From Leptolyngbyaceae cyanobacterium (lineage in GTDB: Bacteria; Cyanobacteriota; Cyanobacteriia; Cyanobacteriales; Aerosakkonemataceae): a DNA stretch of 43,581 nt. The translations under genes and the position numbers were made by a program. Each line of letters begins with the position of its first letter. Positions within the stretch are counted from its first letter, which is position 1. This document shows positions 25,526-34,270 of this stretch, piece after piece. The notes below the pieces were generated by a model. It was given only the letters and a program-made list of their open reading frames with translations, did not search any database and was not told the DNA's origin. Location of the stretch: assembly GCA_036703985.1 (NCBI GenBank), contig DATNQN010000087.1, positions 1 through 43,581 of the forward strand, given 5' to 3'.

Positions 25526-27724
25526 CTAACGCGGTTGACGACTCAGCAGTTCAACGATCGCTGCATGGCCTTTACCTGGATGATGTCCTTCTGCTTGTCC
25601 TTGTCGAGCGTAGTCTAGGGCATCGTAAAACTCATCATCATGGGTGCGCTGAAATGGGTCTGCCCCAGCATTGAGCAATCGCTCTACAATATCCAGATAC
25701 CCTTGATAGGCTGCCTCGGCGATTGGGGTGAACCCAGTTTTCCAGCCCAAATTCACATCGGCTCCGGCTTGGATCAGGTGATTGACAATAGCTAAATTTC
25801 CTTGACTAGCAGCAGCAACCAAAGCACTACCGTCACCATAATTCACGTTTGCTCCCGCCTGCAAAAGTCCTTCTAACCTCGTCAAGTCTCCTTCGCGAGC
25901 CGCCTTTACTAGAGCAACATCGTTGAGGCCCTCAGAAGAAGCGCCAGCATCACGCAGCAATTTCTGTATCGCCCAAGTTCCCAACATCATGGCAGTATTG
26001 CCCTCGTTGTCCCGCAGGTTGAGATCGGCACCCGCGTCAATCAATACCTTCACCGCATCAGCATTCTCCCCTGCAATTATCAGTGCGGTTTGTCCCTTGT
26101 CATTCCGGGCATTCACATCCGCCCCACGAGCAACAAGCAACTCGATAACCTCAGCCCGATTTGAGGCAAAGAAACTGCTGGCAATGTACATTAAAGCAGT
26201 CGTACCCTCTTCAAACTCTTCGTCGCTGCCAAGATTGGGATCGGCTCCAGCATCCAGCAGGGCTGCTATAACGTCTTTATGTCCGTACATTGCTGCCATC
26301 ATCAGCGGACTTTTACCGCATTCAGTAATCGCATTGGGATCTGCACCTTCTGCCAGCAGTTGCTGAACTTGAGTTAATTTGCCAAATAGGGCAGCATCCC
26401 CCAGTTTTTCCGCCAATTTATTAGCTTGGCGGGCTTTGCGTTTAATTCCTTTGGCTATTTCTTTTTGCCCATGCTTGTCAGCATAGCGGCGAGGCTCCGC
26501 ATCCACAAGCGGATAAAGGTAGTCATACACAGCTTGATGAGCATTCCGAGCTGCGCTCATAATCGCTGTCTCGCCTTGGCTCCAAGCACTGACATCAGCA
26601 CCGTAAGCGACTAAGAGTTGCACCATTTCTAAGTGACCGTGTAATGCCGCCAGCATAATCGCTCGGTAGCCGTCTTCCATCCCCGCATTCGGGTTTGCGC
26701 CTCCTTCCAGCAGCATTTGCAAAATAGGCAAGTTATTCTTCGTAATGGCAATTGCTAATCCAGTTTCCCCAAGTGCGCCTCCTTCTGGAGAAGCCCCAGC
26801 GTCTAGCAATAGCCTGACCAAATCGGGTCGATTTTGCTGGATTGCCATGCCAATGGGACGTGCATCAATTGACATATCGAGTTGATTCAGGTTTGCTCCT
26901 GCGGCAATCAAGGTTTGGATTATCGCCGGATTGCCCCGATAAACGGCTGCTACAAGGGGAACTTCCTTCTGCCATCCATCAGGATTTAGCTCTGCACCCG
27001 TTTCTAGCAACCTTTCAACTTGAGCTAAATCATCCTGAAGAATGGCTCGAATTAATGGCGATACCTTTCCTTCATCGTATTCAACGGAATAGGCATCATA
27101 TTCTTCATCTATATCATCGCTACTATCTTCAATCTCCTCACCCTCACTGCCCATCATTCGATCGACGCTTGCTCGTGCAAATCCACTCGCGAACTGCAAC
27201 CAGCCATGCCCCACGTTAGACTGTTGACGGATGGTGTATTCATCGACCATTTGGGCGATCGCCAGTAGGTTAGCAAAAACAGCTTGTGCTGCTCCGCACC
27301 GCTGCTCAAAGTCTCGAACAAAAGTCAAATGCTGTTCCAAAAGCTCTACAGCATTCAATCCCGACAAGGAAATGCGAAAGAGTTTCTGTTCGTCATAGGC
27401 ATTATTGATGACTTGTACTGTGGTGGTTGTCAGAAAGCTACCGTCCGCGAACTTAGAAACACAATCAATCCCACTTAAACTGGATTCTTGCGCCATCACT
27501 GAGACGGCTATACGTTGGTTAGGTGTGGCATACGCATAAACTTCTACCTGAGAGAATTGAGAACAGGTTAATTTCCCTAGATAGGTTAAACCTTGGTTTA
27601 CAAGCAGTTGTCCAACCTGATGAATGCTAGGATGCACGTCTGCGGATAACTCTTCATATTCCGTGCCGAAGTAGTTTCCGGCTTGACCGCTATAGATGAG
27701 GGGAATTGGTTGGGCAGCGCTCAT
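25526..27724 (-). CDS. ankyrin-repeat protein
   Basis: About 732 aa from the ATG at 27724; an in-frame start at 27778 would add 18 residues, and neither has a clear ribosome site. Residues up to about 210 form an unrecognised domain with no signal peptide. A short acidic region follows. The rest is about fourteen ankyrin repeats, each with the G-x-T/S-A-L-x-x-A...LL-x-x-G-A-D-x-N pattern, broken once by a Lys/Arg-rich linker (about 440-465). Ankyrin arrays bind proteins, so it is likely an interaction scaffold or inhibitor. Its codon use looks more GC-rich than neighbouring genes, suggesting separate acquisition. A single leftward gene. Confidence 0.75.
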   Translation of the reverse strand: MSAAQPIPLIYSGQAGNYFGTEYEELSADVHPSIHQVGQLLVNQGLTYLGKLTCSQFSQVEVYAYATPNQRIAVSVMAQESSLSGIDCVSKFADGSFLTTTTVQVINNAYDEQKLFRISLSGLNAVELLEQHLTFVRDFEQRCGAAQAVFANLLAIAQMVDEYTIRQQSNVGHGWLQFASGFARASVDRMMGSEGEEIEDSSDDIDEEYDAYSVEYDEGKVSPLIRAILQDDLAQVERLLETGAELNPDGWQKEVPLVAAVYRGNPAIIQTLIAAGANLNQLDMSIDARPIGMAIQQNRPDLVRLLLDAGASPEGGALGETGLAIAITKNNLPILQMLLEGGANPNAGMEDGYRAIMLAALHGHLEMVQLLVAYGADVSAWSQGETAIMSAARNAHQAVYDYLYPLVDAEPRRYADKHGQKEIAKGIKRKARQANKLAEKLGDAALFGKLTQVQQLLAEGADPNAITECGKSPLMMAAMYGHKDVIAALLDAGADPNLGSDEEFEEGTTALMYIASSFFASNRAEVIELLVARGADVNARNDKGQTALIIAGENADAVKVLIDAGADLNLRDNEGNTAMMLGTWAIQKLLRDAGASSEGLNDVALVKAAREGDLTRLEGLLQAGANVNYGDGSALVAAASQGNLAIVNHLIQAGADVNLGWKTGFTPIAEAAYQGYLDIVERLLNAGADPFQRTHDDEFYDALDYARQGQAEGHHPGKGHAAIVELLSRQPR

Positions 27725-27927
27725 AGGAAACTTTGAACAAACTGTTCTTCCTAGAATACCCGAATTTTGGATTAACAAATCGGATAAGGTACTTAGAAAG
27801 CTAGTGCAGCTTTAGTTTCTCTGCTACTAGATGTCTCTGTACGAGCGATGAGGCGAATTAACTATCAACGAATGCCTCCCCAGCACACTTTCTCTAGTAA
27901 TCTGTAGTTCACAGATTCCATAAAAAA

Positions 27928-29862
27928 CTAACCTCCCCAACTGTCAATCATTTGAATTTCAACTTCACAAGGGATAGGCGTTAAAAACTTGTTTCCAGCC
28001 CACACCATAGAGCGTTTCAGCAAAGCTTTGACTGTTTCTACTTCTGCAATCGGACATTCTAGTAAGATTTCATCGTGAATTACGCAAATCAACCTGGCTC
28101 CTGTTCGATTCAAGGGTGCAAATAGTTTGGCTAATGCTAGCTTAGTAATATCAGCACTCAGCCCTTGAATCGGGTTATTCAACATCTCGTTAAGCAATGG
28201 CTTAGAATCTTTAGACCAAAGCCTTCTTCTCCCTCCTAAAGTACGGCTTTCTCGCATTCCTTTTAACCAATTCTGCCGTACATTCTTGTGAAACTCAGCA
28301 ATCCCAGCATAGCTTTCAAAAAAGCGTTTTCGGAACTGTGAAGCTTCTTTCAAACTCAGAGTTCTACCATGTTCAGTTTGAGCCAGGTTCTTAAATTTCT
28401 TGGCTCCCATACCGTAAATCAAGCCAAAGTTGATGATTTTTCCAAGCTGTCGATCTTCTGGATTAATATCAGATAACGGCTTACCCAATACTAAAGAAGC
28501 AGTTAACTTGTGCAAATCTTCACCCTTTGAATAAGCAGCAATCAGAAGGCGATCGCCACTCACTTTTGCCATGATTCGCAATTCAATTTGACTGTAATCT
28601 GCTTTTAGTAAAACATAGCCCGTTGCGGCTTTAAAACATTGTCGAGTTGCTTTATCTCTAGGAATATTCTGCAAATTTGGTTCTCGACAACTAAACCGAC
28701 CTGATTTAGCTCCAATTTGAAACCAATTCGGATGAATGCGTCCGGTAACGGGATGAATATGCTGCGGTAAACCTTCAGCAAACGTGCTAATTCGCGTTGA
28801 TAAACTACGATAATCCAGTAATGCTTGAATAACTGGATATTCATTTGCTAAAGGAATCAGTGTTTGAGTGTTAGTAGAAGTAACCGAAACTCCTTGGGCT
28901 TGCAAAGCAGCTAGAACTTGTTTGGGAGAGCGAAGATTGATAGAGTTGCTAAATTCAGGAAGTAAAGAAATTTGTTTATTCGGAGATGGAGCTTGTAATG
29001 ACAAAAGCTCTTTAGCAAGCTCCGTTCGCTGTTGTTCTAGCTGTGATTTTAATAATTGCCATTGTGCTTTATCTAACAACATTCCATTCAGTTCTATTTG
29101 TGCAACTGCTGGTAAACAAGCAAATTCCAGTAAAGCTGTCTCCCACAACAAAGCTCGTTTTAGTTTACGTTTCAGGTAAATTCGTAAAGGCAATACAATT
29201 GCAGCATCTATAGCTGCATATTGTAGTTGAGCGGCTGTTAATTCACCTGACCAATCACTTGTTTGTAAGCTTTTGTCTAACTTAACATCTAGTAATTGGT
29301 CAGCGATCGCTTCTAGGGATAAACTACGCTTAAGTCCGGCTGTTAGCACTCGATAAGCAAGGTAGGTGTCAAAAAAATGGCGGCTTGGTTGTAAGCCAGC
29401 TTGTGTTAGCATCATCCACTCAAATTTGAGATTGTGTCCTACTTTGAGGGCATTTCCCCTTAAAAGTTGGCGTAATGGTGACAAATCTTCACTGTTAATT
29501 GCAGCTAAATCAACGATGACAACTGGATGGTTCGGAATAGCCAGTTGAACTAGACGAATTTTTGCTTGATGCGGGTCAGTTCCCCCTACAGTTTCACAAT
29601 CAATACCGATAATTTTTGCTTGTAAAAATGCTTTAAGTGCTGTTTCTAATGCAGCAGCACTATTGATTAGTTGATAAGGGTAATTATAAGAGCTAATGCT
29701 TTTAATTGTAATGGCATGAGGTTTATTTTGAAGAAGCTTAGCCGACTGGTTGTGTTTCATCATTACTTGGGTTTCCGACCAAGAATAAAAAGAGCCAGGG
29801 CTATCTTTACTGGTACTGGGAGACGAATAACGTTGAAGAATTGATTTGGCAGTAAGTTTCAT
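27928..29862 (-). CDS. polA: family A DNA polymerase with 3'-5' exonuclease
   Basis: 644 aa. The exonuclease domain (about 80-235) has IGIDCETVGG (Asp88/Glu90), GHNLKFEWM (142-150) and YAAIDAA (Asp219). The polymerase domain has motif A DYSQIELRI (422-430), motif B RQLGKIINFGLIYG (471-484) and motif C VIHDEILLECP (HDE at 596-598). All catalytic residues look intact. The 5'-3' nuclease domain of chromosomal Pol I is absent, as in other plasmid-type cyanobacterial polymerases. It would take part in plasmid replication or gap repair. The first 50 residues are poorly conserved, so Met34/35 are alternative starts. Confidence 0.9.
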   Translation of the reverse strand: MKLTAKSILQRYSSPSTSKDSPGSFYSWSETQVMMKHNQSAKLLQNKPHAITIKSISSYNYPYQLINSAAALETALKAFLQAKIIGIDCETVGGTDPHQAKIRLVQLAIPNHPVVIVDLAAINSEDLSPLRQLLRGNALKVGHNLKFEWMMLTQAGLQPSRHFFDTYLAYRVLTAGLKRSLSLEAIADQLLDVKLDKSLQTSDWSGELTAAQLQYAAIDAAIVLPLRIYLKRKLKRALLWETALLEFACLPAVAQIELNGMLLDKAQWQLLKSQLEQQRTELAKELLSLQAPSPNKQISLLPEFSNSINLRSPKQVLAALQAQGVSVTSTNTQTLIPLANEYPVIQALLDYRSLSTRISTFAEGLPQHIHPVTGRIHPNWFQIGAKSGRFSCREPNLQNIPRDKATRQCFKAATGYVLLKADYSQIELRIMAKVSGDRLLIAAYSKGEDLHKLTASLVLGKPLSDINPEDRQLGKIINFGLIYGMGAKKFKNLAQTEHGRTLSLKEASQFRKRFFESYAGIAEFHKNVRQNWLKGMRESRTLGGRRRLWSKDSKPLLNEMLNNPIQGLSADITKLALAKLFAPLNRTGARLICVIHDEILLECPIAEVETVKALLKRSMVWAGNKFLTPIPCEVEIQMIDSWGG

Positions 29863-29891
29863 AACAGTGGTAAATACTAGCTTTTTTTAGC

Positions 29892-29907
29892 TACCGCGAT
29901 CGCGGTA
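29892..29907. promoter_or_regulatory. HIP1-centred 16-bp palindrome upstream of polA
   Basis: TACCGCGATCGCGGTA is perfectly palindromic and lies 30 bp before the polA start. It is the third such element at this spacing in the window. Confidence 0.4.
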
Positions 29908-29925
29908 AGTGAAGAGAGGCAAATC

Positions 29926-29987
29926 AATTCAAAATTCATAATTATTCATTCAAAGTTAACTTTATTCTTAATTTTGAATTTTGAATT
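29926..29987. repeat. AATTCAAAATTC inverted repeat (short-repeat family)
   Basis: AATTCAAAATTC (29926-29937) and GAATTTTGAATT (29976-29987) are inverted 12-mers in AT-rich DNA between polA and the gene at 30107. They resemble the short AT-rich repeats common between cyanobacterial genes. Confidence 0.45.
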
Positions 29988-30106
29988 AAAAACTGGTAAC
30001 TTAGTCATTACTTCTTTAGCTGAAATACGGGTGTACCGGGAAAATTAACTAATGACTAAAGTTACGCTTGCTAACAAACAATTATCAATTAACAGGTTAA
30101 ACCAAG

Positions 30107-30334
30107 ATGAGACAATTCAAACCCACAAATAAACAGATGCAAGACTGTATTGCCAAACTAGGTTCTATTTTAGAAACCTACGGACAAGATATATTTTGCG
30201 ACGCTGTTCAAAACTTATTGGACAATCATCCTGATACTCAATCGTTGGGCAATTACAGTTACCAAGTTATTATGTTACCAACTGATTACAACATTGAAGC
30301 AGTTTTGAAGGCAGCAGAGTTAACCGTTAAATGA
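30107..30334 (+). CDS. small hypothetical protein
   Basis: 75 aa. Mostly helical with one beta-prone stretch (YSYQVIMLPTDYNI). No signal, membrane segment or motif recognised. AGG lies 10 nt before the ATG. Its stop codon is part of the strong hairpin at 30331, so it is a complete single-gene transcript. Confidence 0.5.
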   Translation: MRQFKPTNKQMQDCIAKLGSILETYGQDIFCDAVQNLLDNHPDTQSLGNYSYQVIMLPTDYNIEAVLKAAELTVK

Positions 30335-30393
30335 GTAAAAATATTGCCCTACCAGTAAATAATTTTATATGGTAGGGCAATATTTTTACTCAT
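30331..30393. terminator. perfect 24-bp stem terminator
   Basis: Arms at 30331-30354 and 30370-30393 are perfectly complementary around a 15-nt AT-rich loop, with GC core TTGCCCTACCA and internal T-tract. The left arm contains the stop codon of the preceding gene. It works as a terminator in either direction. Confidence 0.75.
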
Positions 30394-30553
30394 TTTATTT
30401 GGTATTAAGTGAGCGTTTAAATAATTATAATAAATTTAATTTATTCAGTAATCTCAATAAGATTGACCTTACCTGCTAACTACGATCTGCACCGAACGTT
30501 AGCTAAAAATAAAATAGCTGATTTGTTATAAAGTTCAATTAGGAGGGAAAAAC

Positions 30554-30951
30554 ATAAAAGTCGAAGTATATCACTACCATCAGCTTATTTTCACAGAAAT
30601 CGATTATTTATTACTTACTAAAGTAGCAATTGTACGTTGCAAATCCAGACGGCAAGTAAAAGCTTTAATGGAAGCATTCTATGCTACTCAGAACCTCAAT
30701 AATAATTCCGGGTTAACAATCCCAAGGTAGAGGTTATTACCCTATCTCGCTCTACCCGAATCGGAGACGTATTTGCTATCGGCGATCGATTTTGGTTATG
30801 CGATCGATCGGGCTGGAAATGCGAAGGAGATGGATGGTATCTTATCAATAAGCCATCACTAACGCCCACTAATCCCCAGCGATATGATGCAGTTCTGGGA
30901 AATCAGATGGCTTCTGCTACTACTTTGTCTCTGCTCGGGGCAAGTCTATGA
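30554..30951 (+). pseudogene. frameshifted small gene with ATA in place of the start codon
   Basis: A strong AGGAGG (30541-30546) lies 7 nt before an ATA at 30554, where ATG would be expected. The frame runs VEVYHYHQLIFTEIDYLLL and so on to TAG at 30728. A second frame, with no start of its own, takes over near 30712 (NNPKVEVITLSRSTRIGDVF) and runs to TGA at 30949. Read with a one-base shift near 30712-30717 the two make one protein of about 132 aa. From memory the second part, (V)xVIxxxxRSTSVGDV, follows the first in a known small cyanobacterial family. The gene is likely inactivated, unless ATA initiation and frameshifting are used. Confidence 0.6.
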
Positions 30952-30980
30952 CCTTTAGTTACAATTTAAGGTAAACCAGA

Positions 30981-31328
30981 ATGAAGCTAGGAGATATCGT
31001 TAGTCGCCTTGTCATTGATCCCCGTAAATTGACCGAATACGCGCTTAATCCTGACAACCCAATAGGCGGCGACAAAGCGGTAATGTTTCAGCTTCATTTA
31101 GGTTTTACCAGAGATAATTATCAGCCTCTGCTAGAACAAATTTCAGCACAAGCGCTTGATGCTGAAGCAATTTTAGGACAAGCTGATGAACATGGACAAC
31201 GTTATCGAGTAGATTTGGAGATTACTGGCATTGAAGGACAGCAAGAAATTGTACGTACAGGTTGGATAGTAGAGCCAGGTAGTGATGCAGCTAGATTAGT
31301 AACCCTTTTCGTGCGGAGGATAAGATGA
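30981..31328 (+). CDS. DUF6883-like protein of a two-gene module
   Basis: 115 aa. The pattern KLTEYALNPDNPIGGDKAVMF, LGFTRDNYQPLLEQI and TGWIVEPGSDAARLVTLFV matches my memory of DUF6883. Members are found next to DUF4926 genes and in polymorphic-toxin contexts, so a toxin or immunity-type role is suspected, not shown. Its stop overlaps the next start as ATGA. It begins 30 bp after the broken gene at 30554, with AAGG 10 nt upstream. Confidence 0.65.
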   Translation: MKLGDIVSRLVIDPRKLTEYALNPDNPIGGDKAVMFQLHLGFTRDNYQPLLEQISAQALDAEAILGQADEHGQRYRVDLEITGIEGQQEIVRTGWIVEPGSDAARLVTLFVRRIR

Positions 31329-31636
31329 TTGAGCCACAATTATTTGATGTAATTGAATTACTAATTAATTTGCCTGATTATAATCTAGAGGCGGGAGCGC
31401 GAGGAGCAATTGTAGATTGCTATGCTGATGGTAAATATGAGGTAGAGTTTACTAACGAAGAAGGAGAAACTGAGGTTCTTTGTCCGCTGCAATCCGATCA
31501 ATTTATAGTGGTTTGGAAGGCTAAAACTAAGAGTTGGTTATCAGTATCAGAACAAATTGTAGCTGCGATCGGAAATTTATCTGAAGAACGTAAACGAGAA
31601 GTTCTAGATTTTACTCGTGCTTTGTATCAAAGGTGA
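31325..31636 (+). CDS. DUF4926-like partner protein
   Basis: 103 aa. FDVIELLINLPDYNLEAGARGAIVD and YADGKYEVEFTNEEGET match my memory of DUF4926, a small SH3-like beta-barrel family. The C-terminal 35 residues are an added helix (EERKREVLDFTRALYQR). The 4-nt overlap with the DUF6883-like gene implies coupled synthesis and a joint role, possibly an immunity or antitoxin-like pair. Confidence 0.65.
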   Translation: MIEPQLFDVIELLINLPDYNLEAGARGAIVDCYADGKYEVEFTNEEGETEVLCPLQSDQFIVVWKAKTKSWLSVSEQIVAAIGNLSEERKREVLDFTRALYQR

Positions 31637-31765
31637 TTACTTTGAGAGTGCGATCGGCTTTGCTGGTGCATTTTACCTTATTTAATCAGCAAGTATGTTA
31701 CTCAAATTAAGAACCATTAAACAGTTGGTATATTAATTCTATAAACTAACTAATATTAAAGCTCT

Positions 31766-31783
31766 CCCCTCCAAGTGGAGGGG
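31766..31783. repeat. GGAGGGG-family perfect hairpin
   Basis: CCCCTCCAAGTGGAGGGG is a perfect palindrome (8-bp arms, AG loop) about 100 bp before the gene at 31882. It is nearly identical to the copy upstream of mobC at 7024. Confidence 0.55.
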
Positions 31784-31881
31784 GTAACTATAATGGTTAA
31801 GAATTACCAGTTCTGGTGAAGTAGTAGATGTTCAGCATGATTTAGTTTGAAGTTGTTTACTTAGCTGACTTAATCTAAACC

Positions 31882-32100
31882 ATGAACAATACTTCTTTCG
31901 AGCCAAATTTAGGCTATCAAAACTCTGGATATTATGCCGATGAAGATACATTAGGTTATGCCTCACCAGAGAAAGCGCGTGGGGGTAATTTTGATGACGG
32001 CTATCAAGAAAACGTTTACGACTCATCTAACCTAGCTGACAGTGCTTGGACAGATTCACCTACTCATTCCAATCCCCAGTTAGAACTAGAGCTTGATTAG
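31882..32100 (+). CDS. small Tyr/Asn-rich acidic protein
   Basis: 72 aa, low complexity, Tyr/Asp/Asn/Ser-rich and probably disordered. It ends QLELELD, much like the relaxase tail (QIQLELD). No Shine-Dalgarno is visible. The start lies about 100 bp after a repeat-family hairpin, and the gene is followed by a terminator hairpin at 32128. Function unknown; a short linear motif for a shared partner is a guess. Confidence 0.5.
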   Translation: MNNTSFEPNLGYQNSGYYADEDTLGYASPEKARGGNFDDGYQENVYDSSNLADSAWTDSPTHSNPQLELELD

Positions 32101-32127
32101 CTTTTATTAACAGGCAGTAAGAAATAG

Positions 32128-32160
32128 GTAGTAGAGCTTTTTACTCATTCTCTACTACTT
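32128..32160 (+). terminator. stem-loop after the gene at 31882
   Basis: GTAGTAGAG (32128-32136) pairs perfectly with CTCTACTAC (32150-32158), loop CTTTTTACTCATT. It separates the small gene from the transglycosylase-like gene. The T-tract after it is weak. Confidence 0.5.
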
Positions 32161-32215
32161 ACTCGCCACTCCTTTCTTTATTTGTCAAAGCCTTAGAAAG
32201 ATAACGGTGAACCCA

Positions 32216-34258
32216 ATGAACCGTTCCAATCAATTCAATTACTGCATTGATGTCAAAAGTATTTTAAAGCGATGTAATTTCATATTACCATTCGCTATTT
32301 CTGTGTTTATTTGGTTAAGCTTTTCATCAATGGCTTATGCCAATCCCTTACCTACTCGAATTTGGGAATCAGAACAAGCTAAAGTATTATTACCCGACTG
32401 GAATCAGATTAGCTTTAGCGACTTTCCAGCAGTTCCAAATACAGGAAGCGTTGGTAATAGAAGTTGGCAAACAGGCGAGTCAATAGAGCAAATTTTACAG
32501 CTAGCAGATATTAACAACCTTAAACCAGAAATCCTTTCCTTGGCAGCAATTAAACAACTCGTACCTAATAGCACAGATTGGCAAAATGTAGCTTTGTCAG
32601 CATTTCCGCTAGTAGGAAAGCAAACCCTCAGCCATCTGGTCGAAATTGTTCCCAATCTAGGCCAATTTCGATTGAGTGAAGTGCCACCGTTGGCTACTTT
32701 AACCTCTCAAATATCTCTAGATAATCCGAGCTTAAATAACCTACCAATTAATCAAGTAATAGAACGAGTACCAAAGTTAGGAGAAGCTCAACTTAACCAA
32801 ATTGATTTATCTGCATTTTCGATTTCACAAATACCCAACCTGACTAGCGTAAATTTAGAACAGTTTTCTGGTTGGGAAACCGAACGAGTAGCTGATATTC
32901 CCAACCTCTCGACGCTACCGCTTTCTCAATTCCCAGTACCAGTAGCAGAAGTAGGTGGCGGCGTGATGCGAATTGACATGGTGTACGGTGCATCTGAAAG
33001 CAAGCGCCAAAACACTATTTCCGGTTCTGATGTTGAAGGATTTGCAGTTACTTGTACCAAAAACTGCGCTTACATTGAACTTGATGATTTAGAAAACTCC
33101 GGTCGTCGCAGGTCTAGCCCACTGGAAGGCAAACAGTGGATTAGTGGAAAATATCAGGAAGTTCGAGGCGGTTCTGGTTGTTTGGCAGGTTGGGAACCCA
33201 CGGGTCGCCATCCCTTTGGCAAAGCTTTCAAAGTAGTGGTAATGGAACCAGATGAAACTAACGATACAGTCAATACGGCGCTGTACTTTCGCTTAAGCCT
33301 TCCCTGCGGCAAATCACCTTACATTATTGGCCCAATTCCTTTGCTGACTTACAACGTAAATTCGCCGATATTTGTGGGTTTGCTAGAAGGCGGTTCCGAA
33401 AGTCGCGTGTCCCGTTCCACTGATGCCGCTAAATCCTCAAAACCCAAGCAGCCTATACCCTCTAACTCTAACTCTAACTCAAATCCAACTGAGCCAGTAA
33501 AAAGCCAGCCTGGATGCGTGCGGGAGAGTACTTACATCGGTGATGTGGATACTGCCAGTTTAGTAGAAGCGATCGCTAACCTTGAAAGTGCAGATAGCGG
33601 CGACTATCAAGCCATTGGCGCTTATGTTTGTGCAGATCGGGGAACTAATTGCGGTATGGCTTTAGGTCGCTATCAATTGATGAGTTACCGTGAAGACGTG
33701 CAGCAAGCGATCGCTTCTGTTGCTGGAGGTGCTGAATTCCTCAAGCAAGTCAACAGCGGTAAAAAACCCACATCACAAGAACTATTCCGCTACTTTCCCC
33801 CGGCGGTGCAAGATCGGCTTTTGCAAAACACACTAGCCGAAAGTATCGATCGCACTCGTTCCCAAGTCGATCCTACCACCGGACAATTATTTGAAGGCGA
33901 TCGCCTTATCGAACGAGTAGCGCAGAAGCACTTTGGGGGAGAAGGCAGCAAAATAGATGCTAACTACTCAGATATTTACGGTGGTTACTCGCTCAAATCT
34001 TATGGAGAGAAGGTACGGCAGCTTTATAACTACAACACCAAAGGCAATTGCTTGTCTAATTCTCACCATACCAATTCTCTTAGTTCTGGTATTGCGTTGA
34101 GTGCCACTCGCTTAAAGACGGCATCACTTATTAGCTTACTTCTAGGCTTAATTGGATACTTCACGCAGTTTCTGTATCCCCGCAAGATGCTTAGGTTTTG
34201 GTTGCTGGTTTGTTTAACCATCGCCGTCACAATTGGTACATCTACTTTCCTTTATTAG
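32216..34258 (+). CDS. envelope protein with lytic-transglycosylase-like domain
   Basis: About 680 aa. A GTG at 32207 is possible, but GGTGA 6 nt before the ATG at 32216 supports the latter. An N-terminal hydrophobic segment (about 25-46) looks like a signal or anchor. Next come Leu/Pro-rich repeats with the recurring pattern IPNL/VPKL (about 100-245), a Cys-containing beta domain (250-385), and a Ser/Asn/Pro linker. The domain at about 445-620, with NLESADSGDYQAIG (Glu near 460) and GRYQLMSY, recalls VirB1-like lytic transglycosylases. Two C-terminal membrane segments follow. I infer local wall opening for DNA transfer. It is followed at 12 bp by a lipoprotein gene. Confidence 0.6.
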   Translation: MNRSNQFNYCIDVKSILKRCNFILPFAISVFIWLSFSSMAYANPLPTRIWESEQAKVLLPDWNQISFSDFPAVPNTGSVGNRSWQTGESIEQILQLADINNLKPEILSLAAIKQLVPNSTDWQNVALSAFPLVGKQTLSHLVEIVPNLGQFRLSEVPPLATLTSQISLDNPSLNNLPINQVIERVPKLGEAQLNQIDLSAFSISQIPNLTSVNLEQFSGWETERVADIPNLSTLPLSQFPVPVAEVGGGVMRIDMVYGASESKRQNTISGSDVEGFAVTCTKNCAYIELDDLENSGRRRSSPLEGKQWISGKYQEVRGGSGCLAGWEPTGRHPFGKAFKVVVMEPDETNDTVNTALYFRLSLPCGKSPYIIGPIPLLTYNVNSPIFVGLLEGGSESRVSRSTDAAKSSKPKQPIPSNSNSNSNPTEPVKSQPGCVRESTYIGDVDTASLVEAIANLESADSGDYQAIGAYVCADRGTNCGMALGRYQLMSYREDVQQAIASVAGGAEFLKQVNSGKKPTSQELFRYFPPAVQDRLLQNTLAESIDRTRSQVDPTTGQLFEGDRLIERVAQKHFGGEGSKIDANYSDIYGGYSLKSYGEKVRQLYNYNTKGNCLSNSHHTNSLSSGIALSATRLKTASLISLLLGLIGYFTQFLYPRKMLRFWLLVCLTIAVTIGTSTFLY

Positions 34259-34270
34259 GAGTAAAAAAAG

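Noticed and set aside
25923-27219. Plus-strand open frames rich in Ala, Ser, Pro and His
   Set aside because: Antisense shadows of the ankyrin-repeat gene, repeating with its repeat period.
27899-27917. AATCTGT/ACAGATT hairpin as polA terminator
   Set aside because: Read leftward the T-rich run comes before the stem, not after it.
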